Shown here: piece after piece, positions 11,325 through 20,475 of the stretch
Position numbering within the stretch: the stretch's first letter is position 1
Layout: every line of letters begins with the position of its first letter
Origin: Microbacterium sp. Leaf288
Lineage (GTDB): Bacteria > Actinomycetota > Actinomycetes > Actinomycetales > Microbacteriaceae
DNA length: 64,000 bases
Direction of reading: 5' to 3'
NCBI RefSeq assembly: GCF_001422925.1
Contig: NZ_LMNI01000010.1
Coordinates: forward strand, 664,778 to 728,777
Notes under the pieces: model-generated
Seen by the model: only the letters and a program-made list of their open reading frames with translations
The model's database searches: none
What the model was told of the DNA's origin: nothing
Position numbers and translations under genes: made by a program

Positions 11325-13409
11325 GTGGTCACGAAGACGCGCTCCGTGCGCTCCCGCCCGTGGCGGAGCGCCTCGGCACTCCCTGTCCGCAAGACCCGCG
11401 CCTGGCAGCCGGAACGCGATACCGCAGCGCGGCGCGTTCCCCTCGCCCAGCCGACGCCGGCGGTTCCGTGGGGCGATTACCGGCCCACGGCGTTCGCCGG
11501 CGAAGTCGTCCCGTTCGGGGTGACGTCGTTCCGCGAAGGGCATGACCGCATCGGCGTGCAGCTGCGGCTGTTCTCGCCCTCCGGCGACGAATCGCTGCAT
11601 CGCCTCGAGCCGCTCGAAGACGGCTTCGACCGGTGGCGGACCGAGGTGGCCCTGCTCGAGCAGGGCATCTGGCGGTTCCGGTTCGAGTCGTTCGGCGACG
11701 ACTTCGCCACGTGGGAGCACGCCGCATCGCTCAAGATCGCGGCGGGGGTGGATGCCCCTCTCATGCGCGAGATGGGCGCTCGTCTGTTCGACCAGGCCGG
11801 TGCCGAGAGGGGCCGCCCCGCGGCGGAACGCCGGGCGCTCGCCGACGCGGCGGCGTCCCTGCGCGACACCGAGGTCGACGACGCCGGGGCGCTGTCGATC
11901 GTCGAGGACCCTGCGATCGCACGGTACTTCCACGAGCGGCCGGTCATGTCGCTCGTGACCATCGGGGACGACCTCGAACTGCTCGTCGAGCGCGAGCGCG
12001 CCGGCGTCGGCGCGTGGTACGAGTTCTTCCCTCGCTCCGAGGGCGCCCGTCGCCTCAAAGACGGCACCGTCAAGAGCGGCACGTTCCGCACGGCGGCCAA
12101 GCGGCTCCCGGCTGTCGCGGACATGGGCTTCGACGTGCTCTACCTGCCGCCGATCCACCCGATCGGCACGCTCAACCGCAAGGGACCGAACAACACCCTC
12201 GACGCGGGTCCCGGCGACCCCGGCTCGCCGTGGGCGATCGGCTCGGCGGCGGGCGGCCACGACAGCGTCCACCCCGACCTCGGCTCACTCGCGGACTTCC
12301 GCTCGTTCGTGCGCAAGGCGCGCGAGGAGGGCATCGAGATCGCCCTCGACCTCGCGCTGCAGGCCGCGCCCGACCACCCGTGGGTCGCCGCGCACCCGGA
12401 GTGGTTCACCACGCTCCCCGACGGGTCGATCGCCTATGCCGAGAACCCGCCGAAGAAGTACCAGGACATCTACCCGGTCAACTTCGACAACGATCCGGCA
12501 GGGATCCGCGCCGAAGTGCTGCGCGTCGTGCGCCACTGGATCGCGCAGGGCGTGCGCATCTTCCGTGTCGACAATCCCCACACGAAGCCGCTGCAGTTCT
12601 GGGAGTGGCTGATCGCGACGATCTCTGCCGACGAGCCGGACGTCGTGTTCCTCGCCGAGGCCTTCACGCGGCCCGCTCCCCTGCAGAGCCTCGCGTCGGC
12701 CGGCTTCCAGCAGAGCTACACGTACTTCACGTGGCGCAACACCAAGGCGGAGCTCGAGGAGTTCCTCTCGGGCCTCGCGCACGAGACCTCCGCCTTCCTC
12801 CGCCCCAACCTCTTCGTCAACACGCCCGACATCCTCACGGAGTACCTGCAGTTCGGCGGCAGGGCGGCGTACCGCATCCGCGCAGCCATCGCGGCGACCG
12901 CCGCCCCCAGCTACGGCGTGTACGCGGGTTACGAGCTCTACGAGAACGTCGCACGCCCGGGGTCCGAAGAGAACATCGACAACGAGAAGTACGAGTACAA
13001 GGTCCGCGACTGGGCGGGGGCCGTCGAGCGCGGCGATTCGCTCGCGCCGTTCCTCACCCGCCTCAACGAGATCCGCCGCGCCCACCCGGCGCTGCGACAG
13101 CTGCGCAACCTCAGCGTCCACTGGAGCGACGACGACGCCATCCTGGTGTACGCCAAGCACCTCGACGCGGCACTGTCGCCCGACGGCCGCAGCGACACGA
13201 TCATCGTGGTCGTCAACACCGATCCCCACTCGGTACGTCAGACGATGGTCCATCTCGACACCCGTGTGTGGGGCGTCGAGCCCGGTACGCCGTACGAGGT
13301 CGAGGACCTCGTGACCGGCGGTCGCTGGACGTGGTCGGATCACAACTACGTGATGCTCGACGCGTTCACCGAGCCGGTCCACATCCTCCACGTGAAGGAG
13401 CCCCGATGA
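11325..13409 (+). CDS. glgE: Alpha-1,4-glucan:maltose-1-phosphate maltosyltransferase
   Basis: GlgE extends alpha-1,4-glucan with maltose from maltose 1-phosphate, the polymerising step of the trehalose-to-glucan route known from mycobacteria and streptomycetes. The 694-residue protein has the family motif YEFFPRSEG, the barrel sequence LYLPPIHPIG, the nucleophile Asp in RIFRVDNPHTK (near residue 415) and Glu in VVFLAEAFTRP (near 443). It overlaps glgB by four bases (ATGA), so chain extension and branching enzymes are co-translated. treS/pep2, which would supply maltose 1-phosphate, are not in the window. Confidence 0.95.
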   Translation: MVTKTRSVRSRPWRSASALPVRKTRAWQPERDTAARRVPLAQPTPAVPWGDYRPTAFAGEVVPFGVTSFREGHDRIGVQLRLFSPSGDESLHRLEPLEDGFDRWRTEVALLEQGIWRFRFESFGDDFATWEHAASLKIAAGVDAPLMREMGARLFDQAGAERGRPAAERRALADAAASLRDTEVDDAGALSIVEDPAIARYFHERPVMSLVTIGDDLELLVERERAGVGAWYEFFPRSEGARRLKDGTVKSGTFRTAAKRLPAVADMGFDVLYLPPIHPIGTLNRKGPNNTLDAGPGDPGSPWAIGSAAGGHDSVHPDLGSLADFRSFVRKAREEGIEIALDLALQAAPDHPWVAAHPEWFTTLPDGSIAYAENPPKKYQDIYPVNFDNDPAGIRAEVLRVVRHWIAQGVRIFRVDNPHTKPLQFWEWLIATISADEPDVVFLAEAFTRPAPLQSLASAGFQQSYTYFTWRNTKAELEEFLSGLAHETSAFLRPNLFVNTPDILTEYLQFGGRAAYRIRAAIAATAAPSYGVYAGYELYENVARPGSEENIDNEKYEYKVRDWAGAVERGDSLAPFLTRLNEIRRAHPALRQLRNLSVHWSDDDAILVYAKHLDAALSPDGRSDTIIVVVNTDPHSVRQTMVHLDTRVWGVEPGTPYEVEDLVTGGRWTWSDHNYVMLDAFTEPVHILHVKEPR

Positions 13410-15583
13410 CGCCCACCGACCAGGTCCTCGATGCCGTCGCGACGGGCTCGCACCACGATCCCCACGCCGTGCTCGGCATCCATCCCGACACGGATGCCGA
13501 GGGCACCGCGACCTGGATCATCCGCGCCCGCCGGCCGCTGGCGCGCAGCGTGACCGCGGTGTTCGCCGACGGCACCCGGGTGCCGCTCGAGCACGTGCAC
13601 GCCGGGATCTGGGAGGGGACGCGCGCGGGAGCGCTGAACCGGTACGAGCTGCTGACCACGTACCCCGACGGCCCCGACTTCACAGCCGACGACCCCTACC
13701 GTCACTCGCCCACCATCGGCGAGCTCGACCTGCATCTCATCGGAGAGGGACGCCACGAGGAACTGTGGCGTGTGCTCGGCGCCCACCAGCGCGAGCACGA
13801 CGGCTCGCGGGGAACCGCCTTCACGGTGTGGGCGCCCAACGCCCGCGCGGTGCGCGTGGTGGGCGACTTCAACGGCTGGGACGGCCAGGGGCACGCGATG
13901 CGCTCGATGGGCGGGAGCGGCGTGTGGGAGCTGTTCATCCCCGGGGTCGGCCAGGGCGCGGCGTACAAGTTCGAACTGCGCGCCCGCAACGGCGACTGGG
14001 TGCTCAAGGCCGACCCGATGGCCCGGTTCGCCGAGGTGCCGCCGGCCACAGCATCCGTCGTCGTCCAGTCCTCCTACTCGTGGGGCGATGCCGCCTGGCT
14101 GACCCAGCGCGCGACGTCGACCCCGGTGTCGCGCCCGATGTCGGTGTACGAGCTGCACCTCGGCTCGTGGCGTCAGGGGCTGTCGTACCGCGAGGCCGCC
14201 GACCAGATCATCGACTACGTGAGCGCGCAGGGCTTCACCCACGTCGAGTTCCTTCCGCTCGCCGAGCACCCGTTCGGGGGGTCGTGGGGCTACCAGGTGA
14301 CCGGGTACTACGCGCCGACGAGCCGGTTCGGGCACCCCGACGACCTCCGGTACCTCATCGACAGGCTCCACCAGGCCGGCATCGGCGTGATCATGGACTG
14401 GGTGCCGGGCCACTTCCCGAAGGATGCCTTCGCCCTCGCCCGCTTCGACGGTGAGCCGCTGTACGAGCACGCCGACCCGCGGCGGGGCGAGCACCGCGAC
14501 TGGGGCACGTACATCTTCGACTACGGTCGCAACGAGGTGCGCAACTTCCTGGTCGCCAACGCGCTCTACTGGTTCGAGGAGTTCCACGTCGACGGGCTGC
14601 GCGTGGACGCCGTGGCCTCGATGCTCTACCTCGATTACTCGCGCGAGGACGGCGAGTGGGTGCCCAATGTGCACGGCGGCCGCGAGAACCTCGAGGCGAT
14701 CCGCTTCCTGCAGGAGGTGAACGCCACCGCATACAAGCGGTACCCCGGCATCGCGATGATCGCCGAGGAGTCCACGAGCTTCCCCGGGGTCACCGCGCCC
14801 ACCAGCCAGGCCGGACTCGGTTTCGGCTTCAAGTGGAACATGGGCTGGATGAACGACTCGCTCCAGTACATCACGCGCGATCCGATCTATCGTTCCCACC
14901 ACGAGGGCGAGCTGTCGTTCTCGTTCGTGTACGCGTTCAGCGAGAACTACATGCTGCCGATCAGCCACGACGAGGTCGTCCACGGCAAGGGCAGCCTCTT
15001 CTCGCGGATGCCGGGCGACCATTGGCAGAAGCTCGCCAACATGCGCGCGTTCCTCGCCTACATGTGGGGGCACCCCGGCAAGCAGCTGCTGTTCATGGGC
15101 CAGGAGTTCGGCCAGCTCTCGGAGTGGTCGGAGGGCCGCTCGCTCGACTGGTGGCTGCTCGACCAGCCCACGCACGCCCAGCTCCAGCAGTTCGTCGGCG
15201 CGCTCAACCGGGTCTACCGCGAGGAGTCCGCGCTCTGGGCGCGCGACAGCGACGGCGCGGCGTTCACACGCCTGGGTGCGCCGAAGTGGAACCCCAACGT
15301 GATCGCCTTCGCCCGCAGGGACTGGCACGGCAACACGGTCGTCGTCGCGGCCAACTTCTCGGGCAACCCGATCTCGTCCTATGAGCTCGACTTGCCCGAG
15401 ACCGGGGTGTGGGACGAGATCCTGAACACCGATGCGCAGCTGTACGGCGGGTCGGGCGTCGGCAACCTCGGCGTGGTCCACGCGGGCGCGGGCGGCCGTG
15501 CGTCGCTCGTGCTGCCGCCGTTGGGCGTCCTGTGGCTCCGCCACCGGACGGACGCCCACATCCCCTCGCCGACGCAGGGCTGA
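13406..15583 (+). CDS. glgB: 1,4-alpha-glucan branching enzyme
   Basis: GlgB cuts an alpha-1,4 chain and reattaches it through alpha-1,6 links. The 725-residue protein has two N-terminal CBM48-like modules (HDPHAVLGIHP; then FTVWAPNARAVRVVGDFNGW) and a GH13 barrel with DWVPGHFPKD, the nucleophile Asp in DGLRVDAVASMLYLDYSR (near residue 401), IAEESTSFPGV and ISHDEVVHGKGS. The ATG overlaps the glgE stop codon. A strong hairpin follows the gene and closes the glgX-glgE-glgB region. Confidence 0.96.
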   Translation: MTPTDQVLDAVATGSHHDPHAVLGIHPDTDAEGTATWIIRARRPLARSVTAVFADGTRVPLEHVHAGIWEGTRAGALNRYELLTTYPDGPDFTADDPYRHSPTIGELDLHLIGEGRHEELWRVLGAHQREHDGSRGTAFTVWAPNARAVRVVGDFNGWDGQGHAMRSMGGSGVWELFIPGVGQGAAYKFELRARNGDWVLKADPMARFAEVPPATASVVVQSSYSWGDAAWLTQRATSTPVSRPMSVYELHLGSWRQGLSYREAADQIIDYVSAQGFTHVEFLPLAEHPFGGSWGYQVTGYYAPTSRFGHPDDLRYLIDRLHQAGIGVIMDWVPGHFPKDAFALARFDGEPLYEHADPRRGEHRDWGTYIFDYGRNEVRNFLVANALYWFEEFHVDGLRVDAVASMLYLDYSREDGEWVPNVHGGRENLEAIRFLQEVNATAYKRYPGIAMIAEESTSFPGVTAPTSQAGLGFGFKWNMGWMNDSLQYITRDPIYRSHHEGELSFSFVYAFSENYMLPISHDEVVHGKGSLFSRMPGDHWQKLANMRAFLAYMWGHPGKQLLFMGQEFGQLSEWSEGRSLDWWLLDQPTHAQLQQFVGALNRVYREESALWARDSDGAAFTRLGAPKWNPNVIAFARRDWHGNTVVVAANFSGNPISSYELDLPETGVWDEILNTDAQLYGGSGVGNLGVVHAGAGGRASLVLPPLGVLWLRHRTDAHIPSPTQG

Positions 15584-15602
15584 GAATCCTCCGACGCGCG
15601 AC

Positions 15603-15633
15603 GAGGGCCCCGGATGCAGCATCCGGGGCCCTC
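15603..15633. terminator. Perfect hairpin between convergent glgB and the thioredoxin/TPR gene
   Basis: Two perfectly complementary 15-base arms (GAGGGCCCCGGATGC and its complement) flank one central base, so the inner pairs must open to form the loop. TCTTCC follows on the plus strand. Its position between converging genes fits a bidirectional terminator. The arms contain GGATGC/GCATCC, as do two other terminator-like hairpins in this window. Confidence 0.8.
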
Positions 15634-15675
15634 TTCCGTGGAAACGGATGATCCGTCGTCAGGTGCGAGAAGCGC

Positions 15676-16620
15676 TCAGAACAGCAGCGACGCCAGGCGG
15701 CCGCGCGCGGCGATGACGCGCGGGTCGGCGTCACCGACGAGCGCGAACAGCTCGAGCAGCCGCTCGCGCACCGGGGTGCGCTCATCAGCCGGAAGCTGGG
15801 CGAACAGGTCGAGCAGGCGCCCGTAGGCGTCTTCGACGTGCCCGCCGGCGAGGTCGAGATCGGCGACGGTGAACTGCGCGGCGACGTCCTGAGGGGCGGA
15901 TGCTGCGGCCGCGCGGGCAGCCTGCAGGTCGACGCCCTGCACCCGGTCGAGCAGGCGCACCTGGCCGAGGCCCGCGCGCGCCTCCGCGTCGCGGGGGTTC
16001 TCGACGAGGGCCTGCTCGTACGCGGCGACCGCGCGCGCGTAGTCGCCCTGCTCGATGGCCGCGAACGCCTCGGCGTGCAGCGGGGGAAGCGGCGGTTCGG
16101 CGGGGGCCTCCTGCGGGGCCTCCCCGTCGACGGTCGCGGAGCCGGTCACGCCGTTCTGGGCGGCGAGCTGGAGCAGCTGAGCGAACACCTCGCGCACCTG
16201 CTGCTCAGGCACGGCGCCCGTGAACATCGGCACCGGCTGACCGGCGACCAGGGCGACGACCATCGGAATGGACTGGGCGCGGAACGCCTGCGACAGCTGG
16301 GGGTTGGCGTCGACGTCGACCTTGGCCAGCACGACCCGGCCGCCGAGCTCGACCACGACCTTCTCGAGGATCGGGCTCAGCTGCTTGCAGGGTCCGCACC
16401 ACTCGGCCCAGAGATCGACGACCACGGGGACGGTGCGCGACAGCTCGAGCACCTGCGGGAACGTGTCGTCCGTGACGTCCAGCACGAGGGACGGAACCGC
16501 GACGCCGGCGCTGGCGCCGGCCGGCGCTTCCTCACCCGGCGCGGCGGGCGCCGGACGATTGCGGAGGGAGGACAGGTCGACGGCACCGCGCAGCGAGGCG
16601 CCCAGAGTGGGATCGGTCAC
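15676..16620 (-). CDS. Thioredoxin-domain/TPR protein (YbbN-like co-chaperone)
   Basis: A 314-residue protein with a thioredoxin fold at roughly residues 50-155 and alpha-helical TPR-like repeats after it (FAAIEQGDYARAVAAYEQALVENPRDAEARAGLG). The redox motif is intact (VDLWAEWCGPCKQLSPIL), so it could act as a reductase or disulfide carrier as well as a holdase or co-chaperone like YbbN. The N-terminal 45 residues are Ala/Pro-rich and probably disordered. The GTG start shares one base with the stop codon of the large membrane-protein gene upstream, so the two are probably cotranscribed. Confidence 0.85.
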   Translation of the reverse strand: MTDPTLGASLRGAVDLSSLRNRPAPAAPGEEAPAGASAGVAVPSLVLDVTDDTFPQVLELSRTVPVVVDLWAEWCGPCKQLSPILEKVVVELGGRVVLAKVDVDANPQLSQAFRAQSIPMVVALVAGQPVPMFTGAVPEQQVREVFAQLLQLAAQNGVTGSATVDGEAPQEAPAEPPLPPLHAEAFAAIEQGDYARAVAAYEQALVENPRDAEARAGLGQVRLLDRVQGVDLQAARAAAASAPQDVAAQFTVADLDLAGGHVEDAYGRLLDLFAQLPADERTPVRERLLELFALVGDADPRVIAARGRLASLLF

Positions 16621-18509
16621 TACAGAATCTTCGCATCGAGGATGTCGGACGAGTAACCGAGGAGCCGGATCTTCTCGTTCGACCCCGGACCGGGCACGTA
16701 GAAGAACACCTGGTCGCTGAAGGTCGTGGCGAATCCGGTCTGCGACTGGTCGACGCCGGCGAGCGTCTTGACCGTCCGGTTGTCGTTGACCTTGATCACG
16801 GCGTCCGCGTTGGTCGGCTTCACGGTGTCGATCTCATTGATGTTCACGGCGACGATCGCACCGCTCTCGACCGTCTGCAGGGCGAACGGCGCCTGCACCC
16901 CGGCGGCCGAGCTGAACTCCAGGTTTCCGGTCGACGATGCGGTCTTGTTGAACTCGTCGAGCCGGCGCTGGCGGTCTGCCGCGATGCTGGCTCGGAGCTG
17001 GTCGCCGTCGGCCTCGAAGAGGTCGTAGTACTGGCTCGACTCACCGTTGGTGATGATGTCCGAGTACGCGGCGGCGATCTCGTTCGGCGGCAGGAGGAGG
17101 AACGGCGAGTCCGGCTCGACCTGCGGGGCGCCGATGTACGCCGGCGCCAGGTCGGGAAGGGATGTCGAGGCCTCGAGGCTTCCGACATAGGACAGCTTGT
17201 AGTCCGCCCACTGATCCTGCTGGGTCAGCACCATGATGCTCGACGTCTTGGATTCGTCGTCGTCCGCAACGGCGATGACCGAGCGCGGCCAGCCGTCGTA
17301 CGCCTGCGGCAGGATGATCTCGAGCGGCTTGGCCAGGATCGGCGCCGGCGCCGGGTAGTCGCCGAGGGCAGCGCGCAGCTTGTAGTTCGTGTCGCGCGCC
17401 GCGAGTGCCGCGCCCTCGAGGCGCGTGTCGGCGAGGTCGCCGTCCATCGCCGCGTCGGCGTCGGCCACCGTGGCGGCGATGCGGGTGAGGATGCGCTCGG
17501 CCTGGGCCTTCGTGACGGCCGGCGCCTGCTGCCCGTCGGGGGCGATGACGGTGGCGGTGGGCGACGGAGTCGGCGACGAGCCGAGCTGCGGCCAGGCGTC
17601 GGCCGAGCAGCCCGAGAACAGCAGCGCCGACACGGCGACCACCGGAAGCACCGCGAACGCGCGTCGCCCGCCGCTCGAGACGGCACGGCGCGTCGACTTC
17701 GAACTGCTGATCACGCCCTTGTCGTCGTGGTCGATCGCGATGTCGATGGGTTCGGTGACAGGCAGCGGCAGGCCCTTGCGTCGCGGCCCGCGCTTGCGGC
17801 GCGCGTGGCGGATGCCCAGGATGTACAGGAACACGCCGACGGCCATCAGGATGCCGCCGCCGACGATGAGCGGCCCCGCCCACGGCGTCGACGTCTGCAG
17901 CGGCCAGGAGACCGTCACCGTGCTCGGCGCGGGGGCGGTGCCGTCAGCGGCGACGAGCACGCTCATGTCTTCCGGCAGCTGCAGCGGAGCGATGAGAAGG
18001 TCCGTCTGCTGGTACTCGTCGAGCCACAGGTCCGATCCGACGGGAGTGCGACCGGCCGTGTCCGCGGCGGCGTCCCCGCTCGTCGCGTCGGGGGCGGCGG
18101 CCTCGTCTGCTGCGGCATCGCCGTCAGCGGGATCCTCGGCGGGTGCTTCCGCGGTGGGATCCACCGTCGCGTCGACCGCGGGCTCGACCACCGCGGTCTC
18201 GAGGGCGCCCTCGTCGTCCAGCGTGACGTGGGTGTAGGTCGAGTCGGAGAGCCATGCCTCCATGTCGGCGGTGCGGCCGTAGGAGGCGAAGATGTCGCCC
18301 TCGGCCTGGGCGCGCAGCGTCTGCGTGCCGGGCATCTGGTTGAGCACGGCGCCGTCGATGAGGAGATAGGGAGTCTGCTCTTCGACGGAGATCGCCGTGG
18401 TCTCGGTCTTGGGTCCCTGGAAGATCGTCCGCTGGGCGATGCCGGCACCGATCATCACGGTGGCGAGCACGAACGCCGCCACGGCCCACACGAAACGCAC
18501 GAAGAACAC
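16620..18509 (-). CDS. Conserved membrane protein of unknown function
   Basis: I do not recognise a characterised family. The 629-residue protein has TM1 at residues 5-25, an extracytoplasmic part with an acidic Ala/Asp/Glu-rich linker (110-155), TM2 at 212-233, a basic cluster HARRKRGPRRKG (235-246), and a third hydrophobic segment at 284-300 that ends in LLFSGC (Cys301). A long second extracytoplasmic domain follows. LLFSGC resembles a lipobox although it lies mid-protein. The start is GTG with a GGGAAAGG-like ribosome site, and TAGTCT upstream is a plausible -10. It sits directly before the thioredoxin/TPR gene, so a role in envelope folding or assembly is possible but unproven. Confidence 0.7.
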   Translation of the reverse strand: MFFVRFVWAVAAFVLATVMIGAGIAQRTIFQGPKTETTAISVEEQTPYLLIDGAVLNQMPGTQTLRAQAEGDIFASYGRTADMEAWLSDSTYTHVTLDDEGALETAVVEPAVDATVDPTAEAPAEDPADGDAAADEAAAPDATSGDAAADTAGRTPVGSDLWLDEYQQTDLLIAPLQLPEDMSVLVAADGTAPAPSTVTVSWPLQTSTPWAGPLIVGGGILMAVGVFLYILGIRHARRKRGPRRKGLPLPVTEPIDIAIDHDDKGVISSSKSTRRAVSSGGRRAFAVLPVVAVSALLFSGCSADAWPQLGSSPTPSPTATVIAPDGQQAPAVTKAQAERILTRIAATVADADAAMDGDLADTRLEGAALAARDTNYKLRAALGDYPAPAPILAKPLEIILPQAYDGWPRSVIAVADDDESKTSSIMVLTQQDQWADYKLSYVGSLEASTSLPDLAPAYIGAPQVEPDSPFLLLPPNEIAAAYSDIITNGESSQYYDLFEADGDQLRASIAADRQRRLDEFNKTASSTGNLEFSSAAGVQAPFALQTVESGAIVAVNINEIDTVKPTNADAVIKVNDNRTVKTLAGVDQSQTGFATTFSDQVFFYVPGPGSNEKIRLLGYSSDILDAKIL

Positions 18510-18625
18510 CTTTCCCGGGGCGCGCGGACACGGCGCAGCCCTTCGATTCGACAGTTCAGACTAGCGAACACGACCTGTGAGGCGCGTGGGAGGCGGCATT
18601 CCCGGGCCTGAACGTCACTGATGCG

Positions 18626-18631
18626 TATCCT
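18626..18631 (+). promoter_or_regulatory. -10 element of the AI-2E-family permease gene
   Basis: TATCCT gives a leader of about 40 bases before a strong ribosome binding site (GAGGGGGAA) and the ATG at 18678. This is a conventional leadered promoter, unlike many others here. Confidence 0.4.
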
Positions 18632-18677
18632 GGGCGGACAGACGAATCGACGCCATGTCGATCTGAGGGGGAACTCG

Positions 18678-19745
18678 ATGAAGCTGCACAGCCCGTTCCG
18701 CACAGCGCTTCTCGCTACGCTGGGAGTCGGCCTCGGGCTGCTGCTCATCGGAAGCATCCAGAACCTCCAGACGATCCTGCTCTACGTCGGCACGGCGCTC
18801 TTCCTGTCGCTGGGCCTGGATCCGATCGTCGCCTGGCTGGAACGCCGCAAGCTGCCGCGGTGGGCGGCCGTCCTGATCACGATCCTGGGGGTGCTCGCGG
18901 TCTTCGCGGGCATCATCCTCATGGTCGTGCCAATCATCGTGCAGCAGATCGGCCAACTGGTCACGACGATCCAGGACCTCGCCGACAAGGGCGAGTTCGA
19001 TGATCCCGTGGGTGCGATCCAGGACTGGCTGCATGCCGTCTTCCCCGCGCTCAACGTCGATGAAGTGTGGGGCTACATCGAGGACTGGTACGCCTCGCTC
19101 GACGTCGGCGCGATCGGCTCCGAGGTCGGCGGCAGCATCATCGCGATCATCGGCGCCCTCATCGCCGGGTTCGCGGGCGCGTTCATCGTGCTGATCCTCA
19201 CGATCTACTTCACCGCCTCGACGCCGAACCTGAAGCGCGCCGTCTACCAGCTGGTTCCGGCATCCAAGCGCGCCCGATTCATGGACCTCGGCGAGCAGAT
19301 CACCGACTCGGTCGGCTATTACGTCATCGGCCAGGTCACGCTCGGCCTCATCAACGGCGTGCTCAGTGCGATCTTCCTCACGATCATCAAGGCGCCGTTC
19401 CCCGCAGTGCTGGCGGTCATCGCCTTCTTCTTCTCGCTGATCCCGCTCGTGGGCACGCTCACCGGCTCGATCATCATCGTGTTCACGTGCCTGGTCGTGG
19501 GCTCCCCGACGACCGCCCTGATCGCCGCGATCTACTACCTGATCTACATGCAGATCGAGGCGTACGTGATCTCGCCGCGTATCATGGGACGCGCAGTGGC
19601 GGTGCCGGGTGCCGTCGTGGTGATCGCCGCCCTCGCGGGTGGATCGCTGCTGGGCCTGCTCGGCGCCCTGGTCGCGATCCCCGTGGCGGCCAGCATCCTG
19701 ATCATCTACCGGCAGGTCGTGATCCCGCGTCAGAACGAGCGCTGA
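18678..19745 (+). CDS. AI-2E family transporter
   Basis: A 355-residue inner-membrane protein of the AI-2 exporter (TqsA/PerM) family. It has paired N-terminal TM segments (ALLATLGVGLGLLLIG and TILLYVGTALFLSLGLD), the family sequence DPIVAWLERRKLPRWAAVL, a central amphipathic region, and a C-terminal TM cluster including ISPRIMGRAVAVPGAVVVIAA. Family members export varied solutes or ions and the substrate is not predictable. The ATG at 18678 is preceded by GAGGGGGAA. The gene is divergent from the 629-residue membrane protein and its stop codon lies four bases from the convergent alpha/beta hydrolase. Confidence 0.85.
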   Translation: MKLHSPFRTALLATLGVGLGLLLIGSIQNLQTILLYVGTALFLSLGLDPIVAWLERRKLPRWAAVLITILGVLAVFAGIILMVVPIIVQQIGQLVTTIQDLADKGEFDDPVGAIQDWLHAVFPALNVDEVWGYIEDWYASLDVGAIGSEVGGSIIAIIGALIAGFAGAFIVLILTIYFTASTPNLKRAVYQLVPASKRARFMDLGEQITDSVGYYVIGQVTLGLINGVLSAIFLTIIKAPFPAVLAVIAFFFSLIPLVGTLTGSIIIVFTCLVVGSPTTALIAAIYYLIYMQIEAYVISPRIMGRAVAVPGAVVVIAALAGGSLLGLLGALVAIPVAASILIIYRQVVIPRQNER

Positions 19746-19748
19746 CGC

Positions 19749-20474
19749 TCAGCCCTCCGCGGCCGGTCGGTGCCATTCGAGGGGCAGCGGCAGGGCGTCG
19801 GGATTGACAGCCGCGACGATCTCGGTCAGCACGCGGCGGGTCTGGTTCTCCCCCACCCACAGGTGCTTGCCGCCCTCGACCGGGATCAGGACGGCCTCCG
19901 GGACGCTCGCGAAGCGCTGGGTCGCGGCATCCGGTCGAAGGTAGTCGTCGAACTCGGGGACGAGCACGATCAGACGACGCTCGTCGCCCGCCCACGCCGC
20001 GACCTCTTCGTCGGTCGCGCGGTGCAGCGGCGGAGACAGCAGCACAGCGCCCTCGACGCCGTGGTCGCGACCGTACTTGAGTGCGAGCTCGGTGCCGAAC
20101 GACCAGCCTACGAACCACGGCCGCGGGAGGCCGCGCTCGCGCACGAAGTCCATCGCCGCAGCGACGTCGAACGCCTCGGCACGACCGCCGTCGAACGAGC
20201 CTTCGCTGGTGCCGCGCGGCGAGGTCGTGCCGCGGGTGTTGAATCTCAGCACGGCGAGATCGGCGAGGGCGGGCAGGCGCCCGGCGGCCTTGCGCAGGAT
20301 GTGCGAGTCCATGAAGCCGCCGGCCGTCGGAAGCGGATGCAGCGTCACGAGCGTCGCGACAGGCTCGCGGGTCTCAGGCAGGGCGAGTTCGCCGACGAGG
20401 GTCAGCCCGTCGAGCGTCTCGAGCTCGATGTCCTCGCGGCGCGCGGGCAGCAGCATCGGTCCGCGGATCTCCAT
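19749..20474 (-). CDS. Alpha/beta hydrolase
   Basis: A 241-residue alpha/beta-hydrolase-fold protein. The nucleophile elbow is GWSFGTEL (Ser in G-x-S-x-G), the oxyanion strand is TLHPLPTAGGFMDSH, an acidic residue follows in LIVLVPEFDDYLRPD, and the catalytic His is likely in VEGGKHLWVGEN. The substrate is unknown. The ATG at 20474 lies one base after the stop codon of the small zinc-protein gene. That gene in turn follows the transglycosylase gene by three bases, so the three form a tight minus-strand unit. Confidence 0.82.
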   Translation of the reverse strand: MEIRGPMLLPARREDIELETLDGLTLVGELALPETREPVATLVTLHPLPTAGGFMDSHILRKAAGRLPALADLAVLRFNTRGTTSPRGTSEGSFDGGRAEAFDVAAAMDFVRERGLPRPWFVGWSFGTELALKYGRDHGVEGAVLLSPPLHRATDEEVAAWAGDERRLIVLVPEFDDYLRPDAATQRFASVPEAVLIPVEGGKHLWVGENQTRRVLTEIVAAVNPDALPLPLEWHRPAAEG

Positions 20475-20475
20475 G

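Noticed and set aside
9050-11392. Extension of the cysteine desulfurase frame upstream to 1178 codons
   Set aside because: The added region is antisense to glgX and Arg/Val-rich without domain signal. The family N terminus begins at the ATG at 9049.
11633-13405. Long N-terminal extension of glgB, overlapping glgE in another frame
   Set aside because: GlgE has clear GH13 motifs in its own frame. GlgB motifs begin just after the ATG at 13406, which overlaps the glgE stop codon.
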